Assembly: GCA_964468185.1 (NCBI GenBank)
Contig: CAYXTR010000002.1
Span: forward strand, 1-64,000
Source: JANQFV01 sp964468185
GTDB taxonomy: Bacteria > Planctomycetota > Phycisphaerae > UBA1845 > Fen-1342
Direction of reading: 5' to 3'
DNA length: 64,000 bases
Positions 42,835 through 51,490 of the stretch are shown here, piece after piece. A program made the translations under genes and the position numbers. Position 1 is the first letter of the stretch; the number at the start of each line of letters is the position of its first letter. The notes under the pieces are model-generated. The model was given only the letters and a program-made list of their open reading frames with translations, was not told the DNA's origin and ran no database searches.

Positions 42835-42905
42835 TTGATCTCTCGCTCTCTCGATCTTTCCCCCTCAATCCCGCCATCCCTCAGTCCCTCAATCCCTCAG
42901 TCCCT
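42835..42905. repeat. Pyrimidine-rich low-complexity tract
   Basis: About 70 bases of short CT-rich units on the + strand: repeated gatct/ctctc words, then several copies of ccctcaatccctcag-like words. It lies between the zinc-ribbon pseudogene and the ABC permease, just after the latter's stop. No coding potential or clear hairpin is seen. Confidence 0.7.
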
Positions 42906-42907
42906 TC

Positions 42908-43759
42908 TCACACAATATCCGCAAACCGCCGCTGTGCGCGCCGGAAGTACACCAGCCCGGTCCCCAGCACCAGCACGCCCATCACCACCGTCGGCACGAG
43001 CAGGATCGGGTGGAATTCATGGTTCGGCAAGAGCGCCCAGCGCATCCCCTCCACCACGCCCACCATCGGATTCAGCAGGTACAACCCCAGCCAGTCCGTC
43101 GGAATCTCGCCCAGTGGATACGCCACCGGCGTCGCAAACATCCACACCTGCGTCAGAAACGGCACGGCCTGCGATACGTCCCGGAAGCGCACATTCACCG
43201 ACCCCAGCACCAACCCCACGCCCAGCGCATTGATTGCCGCCAGCAGCACCCACACCGGCACCGTCAGCACGGCCAGGTTCGGCGTTATGCCGAACCACAG
43301 CATCATGAGGCCATACATCAGGAATGCGCAACAGAAATCCACCGAAGTCGCGCCAATTCCCGCTAAAGGCAGCACCATCCGTGGGAAATACGCCTTGGTC
43401 ACGAGCCGCGCGTTCGCGGTCAGGCTCACCGTCGTTGCCCGCAGCGCCCGCGCGAAGAACGTCCACAGTAGAACGGCTGCGAAGGTGTAGAGCGGGTAGG
43501 GGATCTCCCCCGACTCGAATCCTGCCAGCCGATTGAAAAGCAGGGTAAAGAGAATCACGTTCACGAAGGGTTCAATCAGTGCCCATGCCGCCCCCAGCAG
43601 CGTCTGCCGATACCGCACCCGTACATCACGACAAGCCAGGAAGAGCAGGAGTTCGCGGAAGCGCAGCAGCTCGCGCAGTTCCAGCAGCGTGCCGCGCTGA
43701 TCCGCCTCGATGACCAGCATGTCACGCGTCGGATGCAGTGACGAGGGCGGACTGGCCAT
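42908..43759 (-). CDS. ABC-2 type polysaccharide export permease (Wzm-like)
   Basis: 283 residues from ATG 43759, eleven bases past the stop of the ExeA-like gene. The N-terminus has the amphipathic region of O-antigen exporters (LLRFRELLLFLACRDVRVRYRQTLLGAAWALIEP) followed by about six membrane helices. Late features include GVGLVLGSVNVRFRDV, VWMFATPVAYPLGEIP and YLLNPMVGVVEGMRWALL, all typical of the Wzm family. Such permeases pair with a Wzt ATPase to move lipid-linked polysaccharide across the inner membrane. No Wzt gene is in the window, so the partner must be elsewhere. Confidence 0.93.
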   Translation of the reverse strand: MASPPSSLHPTRDMLVIEADQRGTLLELRELLRFRELLLFLACRDVRVRYRQTLLGAAWALIEPFVNVILFTLLFNRLAGFESGEIPYPLYTFAAVLLWTFFARALRATTVSLTANARLVTKAYFPRMVLPLAGIGATSVDFCCAFLMYGLMMLWFGITPNLAVLTVPVWVLLAAINALGVGLVLGSVNVRFRDVSQAVPFLTQVWMFATPVAYPLGEIPTDWLGLYLLNPMVGVVEGMRWALLPNHEFHPILLVPTVVMGVLVLGTGLVYFRRAQRRFADIV

Positions 43760-43769
43760 GCCTACTTTC

Positions 43770-45143
43770 TCACTCCTCGATCGGCGAATCGGCCAGTTGG
43801 TCGGCCACGTCATCGTCGTCAGTCGCTTCAATCAGTTCGTCCGCCGGGTGAAACGAAGTCTCGCCTGCATCGGTCAATGGCATACGTGCCGACTTCGTTG
43901 GTGCGTACCGCGCCTCCCGCACGCGGTTCAGTGCTGTCGACAACCGCAGTTCAAGCTCCCGCAGCCGATTGTCCAGAACCGCCGTCACCTCACTCCCGGC
44001 GGTCACGGCATCGGCCTCGCGCTCCGCCTCTTCCAGCAGCCCGTCGGTCAGCGACATCGGCGCCGGATCCCCATCATCAACCGCGTCCACCTGTTCTTTG
44101 TCGACGCCATCCGGCACCCGCTCCGGCTCCGCCATCCGCGTCAACCCAGCCGCATTTTGCGCCGCCGGCTCCACGGGCCGTGTGAACAACCCACTGCCTG
44201 TCTTCTGCCCCTTCGCAGGGACGCCGACCGGCGTTCCGCTCGGACCCGTCACCGCCGGCAACGCATGCCGCTTCTCAACCGGCGTGGGCAACTCCAGCTT
44301 CCGTCGCGGCGGCGTCAACTGCTCCGGCATGCCGCCGGTAATGGCATGCACCGTCCCGACAATATGCCGCCCTTCAATCCGCTTGCGGTCATCGGCAAAC
44401 GCGTCGATCAGCGCGTTGTCACACAACTGGTTGATCAGCGCCGGATTCCCCATCGAGAACCGCTGCAACACTTCGTACGTTGCCGGCGAGAAGATGCGAC
44501 TTGCATCCCCGCCCGCCACCTTCACGCGGTGCCGAATGTACCCCGCTACGTCAGCACTCGTCAGTGGCGTCAAGTGGCACGTCCGAAAAACACGCCGCCG
44601 CAGCCGCAACAGACCCTCCGAGGTCAGTGGCTCCAGCAGTGTCGGCAAACCCAGCAAAACCACCCCAATGGGCCGCGGCGTGCGAATTTCGCGCGTTACC
44701 AGAGAAACAATATCCTCCCACGCATGCGGTGGCAGCCCATCCGCATCGTCCACAATCGCAGCCGTTGCGCGGGACATCGGCAATTCGTCGCGGATCCAGT
44801 CCGACAGCCGCACCCGCCGAATCTCCTGCTTGTCCTGCGTGCCGCGGGTGCCGAACGACCCCGTCGGGTAGACCGTGACCTCGGTTTCGCCAGGCGGTTG
44901 ACCAATGCCGTGTACCCACAGGACCCCGGTCCGTGCGTTAATCTTCCGCGCCAGAATCTGCCCGAGCAATGTTTTACCGGACCCCGAATCACCCAGCACC
45001 AGCGTGCATGCCTTCCCCGCATGCAACGCATACTCCAGCGTTGCCAACGCTTCGGCATACGCCGGCGTCGCGTAGAAGTACTGCGGCTTGGGTGCCGTCT
45101 CGAACGGCGGCGACGATAGTCCAAAGTACTGATATGCTTCCAT
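43770..45143 (-). CDS. ExeA-like AAA ATPase of polysaccharide locus
   Basis: 457 residues. The start YQYFGLSSPPFETAP is the usual opening of ExeA/GspA-type ATPases, which often accompany XrtA polysaccharide loci. Walker A is GDSGSGKT. A Walker B-like strand is AAIVDDADGLP, followed by a lid with FSMGNPALINQLCDNALI. After about residue 285 a long Pro/Glu-rich tail follows with no recognised domain and no membrane segment. ATG 45143 was chosen because the conserved opening begins two residues later; ATG 45155 is an alternative. It diverges from the Wza-like gene across 225 bases. Confidence 0.88.
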   Translation of the reverse strand: MEAYQYFGLSSPPFETAPKPQYFYATPAYAEALATLEYALHAGKACTLVLGDSGSGKTLLGQILARKINARTGVLWVHGIGQPPGETEVTVYPTGSFGTRGTQDKQEIRRVRLSDWIRDELPMSRATAAIVDDADGLPPHAWEDIVSLVTREIRTPRPIGVVLLGLPTLLEPLTSEGLLRLRRRVFRTCHLTPLTSADVAGYIRHRVKVAGGDASRIFSPATYEVLQRFSMGNPALINQLCDNALIDAFADDRKRIEGRHIVGTVHAITGGMPEQLTPPRRKLELPTPVEKRHALPAVTGPSGTPVGVPAKGQKTGSGLFTRPVEPAAQNAAGLTRMAEPERVPDGVDKEQVDAVDDGDPAPMSLTDGLLEEAEREADAVTAGSEVTAVLDNRLRELELRLSTALNRVREARYAPTKSARMPLTDAGETSFHPADELIEATDDDDVADQLADSPIEE

Positions 45144-45368
45144 GGCAGACACCATTCCACATGCGTTGCCCATCACGCTTTATCGGCTACCCGCAAACAC
45201 CGCTAAAATCTCCCCTCCCATCCAATCATCCCGATCTTCCGATAGCCGGTTTCATGTGGCCCGAAAATCAGTCGATAACTGCGCATGGATCGGATCCGCC
45301 GGCTGGGGCCACGGATGGCCTGCTCGATACACCTGAAGCTGTGGCTCTAGGAAGCAAGAGGACCCGCG

Positions 45369-46196
45369 ATGCCGCCCCGTTGTGTCACAACCCCGCGCTC
45401 GCGCCCCACGGTACTGTGGCTGCTCTCCACCCTCGTCTGGCCTGTCTGCATGCTCGGATCCGGCGGGTGTACCTCCCACCACGATCAGCTCGTCGAGTTC
45501 CTCCGCTCGCACGAGGTCGAGGTGGCCGCCGGCAAGTATGTCGTCCAAACTCCGGACGTCATCGAAATCCACTCGCCGGACGTTCCGGAAGTCGACGGCT
45601 CCACTTGTCGCATCCGCCCCGACGGGAAGATCGTCCTGCGGCTGATCGGCGCCGTCGATGTGGCCGGGCTGACGACGGAGGAGATCGGCGCGAAGCTGGC
45701 CAAAGACCTCTCGCGCTATTACGTTGACCCCACCGTCATGGTCCGCCTCGCCGGCTCGAACAGCAAGTACTACTACATCTTCGGGGAAGTGGGCCAGGCG
45801 GGGCCGCAGCGCTGCACGGGACGCGATACGCTCGTGCAGGCGCTGTCGAGAGCCCAGCCCAACTTCCTGGCCTGGGAATCACAAATCCGCGTCCACCGCC
45901 CCTCACCTACCGGCGACGAAACCAAAACGGTCGTGGTGGATCTGAACCGGATGTTGAAGGACGGTGACATGTCGCAGGACTTCCTCCTCCAGCCCGGCGA
46001 CATCATCGAGGTGCCCCCGACACCACTGGCCTGGCTCGGGCTGCGCGTCCGCGAACTGCTCTACCCGGTCAGCCCGGTCATGAGTGCTTACACGACGCCG
46101 GCCTCGGCGATCTCGGCCACCAACCAGTACGAACAACACTTCGCCGACGAAGAGGACGACGACGACGTACCCGGCGGGACCCTGCTCCTGCGATGA
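45369..46196 (+). CDS. Polysaccharide export lipoprotein (Wza-like, Poly_export/SLBB)
   Basis: 275 residues. The N-terminus is a lipoprotein signal ending GSGGC. The export domain follows (YVVQTPDVIEIH, GKIVLRLIGAVDVAGLT, SRYYVDPTVMVRLAG), then an SLBB-type strand set (YYYIFGEVGQAGPQR) and LQPGDIIEVPPT. It would form the periplasmic/outer-membrane channel through which the polymer leaves. The acidic end (EEDDDD) is unusual. It heads the forward set of genes (45369-52698), whose spacing of 0-25 bases suggests one operon. Confidence 0.92.
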   Translation: MPPRCVTTPRSRPTVLWLLSTLVWPVCMLGSGGCTSHHDQLVEFLRSHEVEVAAGKYVVQTPDVIEIHSPDVPEVDGSTCRIRPDGKIVLRLIGAVDVAGLTTEEIGAKLAKDLSRYYVDPTVMVRLAGSNSKYYYIFGEVGQAGPQRCTGRDTLVQALSRAQPNFLAWESQIRVHRPSPTGDETKTVVVDLNRMLKDGDMSQDFLLQPGDIIEVPPTPLAWLGLRVRELLYPVSPVMSAYTTPASAISATNQYEQHFADEEDDDDVPGGTLLLR

Positions 46197-46220
46197 GCGT
46201 CAGCTAGCGAGTGCACCGCT

Positions 46221-48008
46221 ATGGCAAGCCAGCAAGGCCAGGCATTCGAAGATCTCCGCAACACCATCAGCGAATGTTCGCGCGTCGTGCGGCATCGCTG
46301 GCGCATCGCGCTGCTCGGTCTGTGCACCATTGGTTCAGTTGCGTTCTGGTGGAGCCAGTATTTGCCCCGCGAATACTCCTCCGCCACGGTGTTCGAACGG
46401 CGCGATGACGTCGTGCTCCAGAACCTGGTGGCCTCGAACTCCCCGTACGGCTTTTCGCATCTGAAATCCACGATGAAGATGGACATGACCGGCTCGCGGG
46501 CGCTCGCCCAGGCGGCCGTCCGCTGCGGCTTGCTGCCGGACGGTACCTTTGCAGGTGAGGGGCCCCTCAGTCCGGAGGAGCGCAACGCGCTTCAGGAGAT
46601 TCTGGGCCGCTACAAACTTCGCGCCGCCGTGTCGTTCCTGCACAGTTCAAGCAATCTCGACACGCTTCAGCTCAGTTGCGCCGCCAACGATCCCGAGCTG
46701 CCCAGTAAGTTCGTCGTGGCGCTCCGCGACAACTACATCGAGCAGACCCGCGAACGAATCCGCGAGATCCTGGTCGGAACGCAGGAGTTTTTCCAGACCG
46801 AAATCGGACAGATTCGCGCACAACTCTCGCAGACCGAGGAGCGCCTCAGTCAAGACTTCGACGAGTTCACCGGCATAGATCCGACCGACACCGTCAGCGT
46901 GGGTAACCACCTCGAAATGCTGCGTCAGCGCCGTGACGGCGACTTCGACCGCAAAGCCGAGCTGGAAGCCCAGATCGGGGCCCGTCTCGAATTCCTCGAG
47001 CAGGGGCCGCGCCTCTACGAGAACCTCGCCGGTCCTGCGGCAACGTCACAGCCGGCTGCGCAGGGATCAGCACACCCGCCACAGAACCCCTTCGATCCGG
47101 CCCTCGAGAAGGCAATCCAGCAGGTCCGCGCGCAACTCCTCGAACTCGTCACCGTCCGCAAGATGACCATGGAACATCCCGCGGTCCGTGACCTGCAGGG
47201 GCGTCTCGAAGCGCTGGAAGATCTGCGCATGACGCTGGCGACCGCCGAGGATGGCCCCGAGCTCGCGTCAGACATCGTCACCGCCACAGGCAATGAACAG
47301 GTCAGCGACAGCTATCGCCAGTGGCAGACGCAGAAGCTGCGCGTGCAGATGGAGCTCGAAGCCCTGCAACGCCAATTCGAGCTCGCCAGCGAACGCCTGG
47401 AAGCTTCCGAGGCTCGTGTGCAGCGTGTCGAAGGCCTGTACGAACGCCTCCGCAGCGAGCACGACGATCTGCGGCGCCTCCACGAGCAACGCAGCGAGCA
47501 GCACGCCGAGCTCGCCCTCTGGCAGAATCACCTTCAGCGCCTCGAACGTGTGCTTGCAGCCGAGAGTGGCGAGCGTGGTACGCAATTCGCCCTGATCGAG
47601 GATCCGCGCGCGATCGCGACGCTGATCAAGCCGCGGCTTTCCTCGATCTTCGTAGTCTGCCTCGGGCTCGGCCTCGCCGCCGGTGCGCTCCTCGTCGCGG
47701 TCGCCGAGCTCTTCGACCGCTCATTCCGGTCGGTCGGGCAGGTCACGCGCTCGCTCGGCATCCCGGTCCTCGAGTGCATCAGTGTCATCCAGACCCCGCG
47801 CGAACGCCGCAAACAACTGCTTAGTCGCTTGATCTGGACGCCCACGCTCGCTTTGCTGCTGTGCGCGCTGCTCACCAGCAGCGCCCTCGCCTACGCCAGC
47901 GTGGCCCGTCCCAGCCTGCACAAACGTGCCATGCACAAGGTCAACCACGTACTCGATTCCGTCGGCCTCGCAGTCGTTTCTCCGTCCGCGCTGGATTCGT
48001 CGCTATGA
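46221..48008 (+). CDS. Wzz-like chain-length determinant / polysaccharide co-polymerase
   Basis: 595 residues. A membrane helix near residues 28-46 (WRIALLGLCTIGSVAFWW) follows a short cytoplasmic start. A long periplasmic part has extended coiled coils (about 170-230 and 350-460), typical of GNVR/Wzz proteins of the XrtA type. A second helix near 475-500 (LSSIFVVCLGLGLAAGALLVAV) and a third near 540-560 follow. It controls polymer length and contacts the BY-kinase encoded next. Its stop lies 10 bases before the kinase start. Confidence 0.9.
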   Translation: MASQQGQAFEDLRNTISECSRVVRHRWRIALLGLCTIGSVAFWWSQYLPREYSSATVFERRDDVVLQNLVASNSPYGFSHLKSTMKMDMTGSRALAQAAVRCGLLPDGTFAGEGPLSPEERNALQEILGRYKLRAAVSFLHSSSNLDTLQLSCAANDPELPSKFVVALRDNYIEQTRERIREILVGTQEFFQTEIGQIRAQLSQTEERLSQDFDEFTGIDPTDTVSVGNHLEMLRQRRDGDFDRKAELEAQIGARLEFLEQGPRLYENLAGPAATSQPAAQGSAHPPQNPFDPALEKAIQQVRAQLLELVTVRKMTMEHPAVRDLQGRLEALEDLRMTLATAEDGPELASDIVTATGNEQVSDSYRQWQTQKLRVQMELEALQRQFELASERLEASEARVQRVEGLYERLRSEHDDLRRLHEQRSEQHAELALWQNHLQRLERVLAAESGERGTQFALIEDPRAIATLIKPRLSSIFVVCLGLGLAAGALLVAVAELFDRSFRSVGQVTRSLGIPVLECISVIQTPRERRKQLLSRLIWTPTLALLLCALLTSSALAYASVARPSLHKRAMHKVNHVLDSVGLAVVSPSALDSSL

Positions 48009-48018
48009 GGTGCCCCTG

Positions 48019-49107
48019 ATGGGTTCGATGTCCAAAGTCATGGAGAAGCTGCGGGGCAAACCCTCTCCGACCGAAGAGGAGCTCGCCGCCGCGTCCGAGC
48101 AGGAGGCCACCGAACAAACCTCGGTCGATGAGCAGCCCACCCTGACCGACGGAAATTCCACTGCGGATCCGGCAACCGATGCCGCCGTCGACGCAGCTGC
48201 GCCCACGGATGCCGTACAGACTGATCAGGCGGAGTCGTCGGAACAGCCCGCGTCCGGCTTCGTCCCTGAGCAGCAGGCCGTTGCGACCGATGGTGACGCA
48301 GACGCAAGCCACGTCGGGCAGTCGGATGATCAACCGGACGAGCCAAGCGAGACACCCTCGGAGACCGCTACCCAATCGACCGACACGCACGACCCCGATC
48401 GCGTCGCCTGGGATCCCCAACGCGTCGACCCCGCCGTCGTCGCCTTTCACGACCGCTACTCCGCCATCTGCGAGCAGTTCCGCTCCGTCCGTGCCCGTCT
48501 GCTCACCATGAATACCCGCAACGAGCCTCAGGTGCTCACCGTCACCAGCGCCATCCCCGAAGAGGGTAAGAGCGTCTCCACCATCAATCTCGGACTCGTC
48601 CTCGCCGAGGGCGGTGAACACCTCATCCTCGTCGCCGACGCCGACTTCCGCCGCGCCTCACTCGCCCGCATGCTCGGCGTCCCCGACGAACTCGGCTTCG
48701 CCGACGTTCTCCGCGGCGACGTCCCCTTCGAGCACGCGCTCCGCGCCACGCCGTTCCCCAATCTCAAGATCCTCACCGCCGGCCGCGTCCAGGACAACGC
48801 TTACGGCGAGCTGTTTAGCAGCCAGAGCGCGGCCAATGTTATCGAGACCATGCGGCAGTCCTTCGACTACGTACTGCTCGACACGCCGCCCGTTACCACC
48901 GTCTCCGACGTCTGTCTTCTCGCACCGCAATGCGACGGCGCCCTGATGGTTGTCCAGATGCGCCGCACGCCGGAGCCAACCGTCCAACAGGCGGTCCGCA
49001 CGCTGCAAGCCAACAACGTGAAAGTGCTCGGTTCGATCCTGTCGCGCTTCCGCGAACGCGGCTCGGGGTACTATGAACACTACTACTCGTCGTACTACTA
49101 CCGTTAG
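48019..49107 (+). CDS. BY-kinase-like CpsD/CapB tyrosine kinase
   Basis: 362 residues. The first 130 residues are acidic, Gln/Pro-rich low complexity. The kinase domain then has a Walker A-like loop (AIPEEGKS), the second Walker motif (ILVADADFRR) and Walker B (YVLLDTPPVTT). An Arg-rich linker ends in a Tyr cluster (YYEHYYSSYYYR), the usual autophosphorylation tail. Such kinases cycle with phosphorylation to drive polymerisation with the Wzz-like partner. The 3' end overlaps the FemAB-like start by 35 bases. Confidence 0.93.
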   Translation: MGSMSKVMEKLRGKPSPTEEELAAASEQEATEQTSVDEQPTLTDGNSTADPATDAAVDAAAPTDAVQTDQAESSEQPASGFVPEQQAVATDGDADASHVGQSDDQPDEPSETPSETATQSTDTHDPDRVAWDPQRVDPAVVAFHDRYSAICEQFRSVRARLLTMNTRNEPQVLTVTSAIPEEGKSVSTINLGLVLAEGGEHLILVADADFRRASLARMLGVPDELGFADVLRGDVPFEHALRATPFPNLKILTAGRVQDNAYGELFSSQSAANVIETMRQSFDYVLLDTPPVTTVSDVCLLAPQCDGALMVVQMRRTPEPTVQQAVRTLQANNVKVLGSILSRFRERGSGYYEHYYSSYYYR

Positions 49108-50188
49108 AACCGCCCGCCTGCCCAGCGCCCGCGAGACTGACGGGGTAGTCGTCACCCCGCTCAGCGACCCGACTGCGAACACCGCTTGGGCCAGCTTCGT
49201 CGACCGTTGCCGCGACGCCTCCGTCTTCCACCGCCCCGAGTGGAGCGCCGCCGTCCACGCCGCCTTCGGACATCGTCCCCTGCACCTGCTTGCCACCCGC
49301 GGCCGTCAGACCGTCGGCCTGCTCCCGCTCATGGAAGTCGACAGCTTCCTCGCCGGTCGCCTGCACGTCAGCGTCCCCTACGGCACGTACGGCGGCATCC
49401 TCGCCGATGACGACGCGGCCCGTGCGGCCCTCGCGAGTGCCGCCGCGGATCAGGCCTGCCAGCGCAAAGCCCGCGTCCTCGACCTCCGCTCTGCCACCGC
49501 CAGCATCACCCACCACGACTACCAGCCAGTCGACGGCTATCTCGGCTTCGCCCGTGACCTGCCACTGCATCCCAACGACGTCCCCGGCTTCTTCCCCAAA
49601 CGCCCCCGCGCCGCCGCGCGCCACGCCCGCGATCGCTTTGGCGTCACCGTCCGGCACGACAACACCCAACTCAAGCTCGTCTGGCAGCTCTACTGCCGCA
49701 GCATGCGCCGCATCGCCTCCATCAACTACCCGCTCCGTTTCTTCCGCGAACTGCGGGACCGCTTCGGCGAACGCGCCTGGGTCACCGTCGCCTGGCAGGA
49801 CGACCGGCCTATCTGTGGCACGCTGAGTCTCGTCTGCCGTGACACAATCATGCCGTACATTCTCGGCGCCGACGAGCGTGTCCGCTGCGACGGCGCTGCC
49901 AATTTGCTTTACTGGTCGGTCATGGAGCGGGCCGTCCGCAGTGGCCTCCACCGCTTCGATTACGGTCGCAGCCGCGCCGACAACCGCGGTGCCATTGGCT
50001 TCAAGAAGAACCAGGGCTTCACCCCTCAGCCGCTCGGTTACCAGCGCTACGTGCCGCCCGGCCGCCAACCACCCGACCTCAAACCGTCCAACCCCCGCTT
50101 CGCCCTCGCGCGCCGCGCCTGGACGCATTTACCCCTGCCGGCGTCACGCCTGCTCGGTTCCTGGCTGGCCCGCGCGATCCCCGGCTAA
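49073..50188 (+). CDS. FemAB/GNAT-like protein of polysaccharide locus
   Basis: 371 residues from an ATG inside the Tyr-tail codons of the kinase gene, which suggests coupled translation. The fold pattern is the double GNAT seen in FemAB-related proteins of XrtA/PEP-CTERM loci: FVDRCRDASVFHRPEWSAAV, LPLMEVDSFLAGRLHVSVPYGTYGG, RAAARHARDRFGV, and later NLLYWSVMERAVRSGLHRFDYGRS. Close relatives transfer amino acids from aminoacyl-tRNA; the substrate here is not known. The central location in the operon suggests it modifies the polymer. Confidence 0.85.
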   Translation: MNTTTRRTTTVRTARLPSARETDGVVVTPLSDPTANTAWASFVDRCRDASVFHRPEWSAAVHAAFGHRPLHLLATRGRQTVGLLPLMEVDSFLAGRLHVSVPYGTYGGILADDDAARAALASAAADQACQRKARVLDLRSATASITHHDYQPVDGYLGFARDLPLHPNDVPGFFPKRPRAAARHARDRFGVTVRHDNTQLKLVWQLYCRSMRRIASINYPLRFFRELRDRFGERAWVTVAWQDDRPICGTLSLVCRDTIMPYILGADERVRCDGAANLLYWSVMERAVRSGLHRFDYGRSRADNRGAIGFKKNQGFTPQPLGYQRYVPPGRQPPDLKPSNPRFALARRAWTHLPLPASRLLGSWLARAIPG

Positions 50189-50203
50189 CGCAGTGCAGGT
50201 GTC

Positions 50204-51490
50204 ATGAAGATCCTCATGCTCGTACATCGCTTCCCGTACCCGCCCACCCGCGGCGACTGCATCCGTTCGTGGGGCGAAGTGCAGCACCTCAGTCGCAATC
50301 ATCAGATCTGGCTCGCCTGCACCGACCGCACCAAACCCTGGCCCGCCCATCTCGACCACGCCCGCCGCTACTGCGCCGACGTCGCCGTCTTTGTCCGCTC
50401 CGGACCCGGTGCGCTTTTCCGCGGCGGCCTCTCGCTTCTCGCCGGCCGCACCCTCACGTACGGCTATTTCTGGGATCAGCGCCTCGCCGTCCAAATCCAA
50501 CACTGGCACAACGCCGTCCACTTCGACGCCGTCCTCACCTTCTCGCCCGCCATGTCCCCCTACGCCATGCTCATCGACGGTGCCCGCCGGGTCCTCGACA
50601 TGAACGACGTCGAAAGCGGGAAGTGGACCAGCTACGCCCGCCGCAGCGCGCCCCCACTGAGCTGGCTCTACGCCCTCGAGGCCCACCAGCTCCGCCGCGC
50701 CGAGGCCCACTGGATCAACGGCCACGATATCAGCCTCCTCGTCAACCAACGCGAACGCCACAAACTCCCGCCCGAAATCCAACCTCGCACCGCCGTCGTC
50801 CGCACCGGCGTCGACCTCGGCCAGTACCACCGCTTCCACACCCCAGAGCGCGGCCCGCATCTCACGCATCAGCCCATCGTCGGCTGCCTCGGCTCGATGT
50901 CCTACGCTCCCAACATCCGCGCCGTGAACTGGTTCGGCCACGCCATCTGGCCCCGCATCCGCCAGGCCATTCCCACCGCCCGCTGGCTCATCGTCGGCAG
51001 CCGTCCGACCCGCAGCGTACGCAAATGGTCTCGCCTCCCCGGTGTTACCGTCACCGGCTTTGTCGAGGACGTCCGCCCCGCCCTCCGCTCCATGCGTGCC
51101 TTCGTCGTGCCCACCCGCGAGGAAATCGGCGTCCAGACCAAACTCATTGAAGCCATGGCCGCCGCCCGCGCCTGCATCGTTACCCCCCAGGCCGCCGCCG
51201 GTCTCGACTACGCCGACCCGCCCCCCTTCGCCATCGCCGCCTCCGCCGAAGAATTCGCCGTCGCCGTCATCCGCGTCCTTCGTGACGAAGCCCACGCCCG
51301 CGCCCTCGCCACCCGCGCCCGCGACGTCGCCCACAGCAATTACGCCGCCGCGGACCAGATGCAACGCATCGAGCAATGGCTCCGTGGTGAGTCCCCCGAC
51401 GCCTCCGCCTCCCACGCCTGCCAGCGCACCGACCGCCACCAGCCCACAACCGACCCCACGGTCTGCGCGGAAGGAGCGCTGCGCGTGTGA
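50204..51490 (+). CDS. Glycosyltransferase (XrtA/PEP-CTERM locus sugar transferase type)
   Basis: 428 residues. The start MKILMLVHRFPYPPTRGD and the following NHQIWLACTDR match the sugar transferases of XrtA loci (GT4-like). The donor region has VGCLGSMSYAPNIRAVNWF, WLIVGSRPT, GFVEDVRPALRSMRAFVVPT and KLIEAMAAARACIVTPQA. The C-terminal tail is Ala/Thr/Pro-rich and poorly structured. It starts 15 bases after the FemAB-like gene and its stop overlaps the next start by 4 bases. Confidence 0.92.
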   Translation: MKILMLVHRFPYPPTRGDCIRSWGEVQHLSRNHQIWLACTDRTKPWPAHLDHARRYCADVAVFVRSGPGALFRGGLSLLAGRTLTYGYFWDQRLAVQIQHWHNAVHFDAVLTFSPAMSPYAMLIDGARRVLDMNDVESGKWTSYARRSAPPLSWLYALEAHQLRRAEAHWINGHDISLLVNQRERHKLPPEIQPRTAVVRTGVDLGQYHRFHTPERGPHLTHQPIVGCLGSMSYAPNIRAVNWFGHAIWPRIRQAIPTARWLIVGSRPTRSVRKWSRLPGVTVTGFVEDVRPALRSMRAFVVPTREEIGVQTKLIEAMAAARACIVTPQAAAGLDYADPPPFAIAASAEEFAVAVIRVLRDEAHARALATRARDVAHSNYAAADQMQRIEQWLRGESPDASASHACQRTDRHQPTTDPTVCAEGALRV

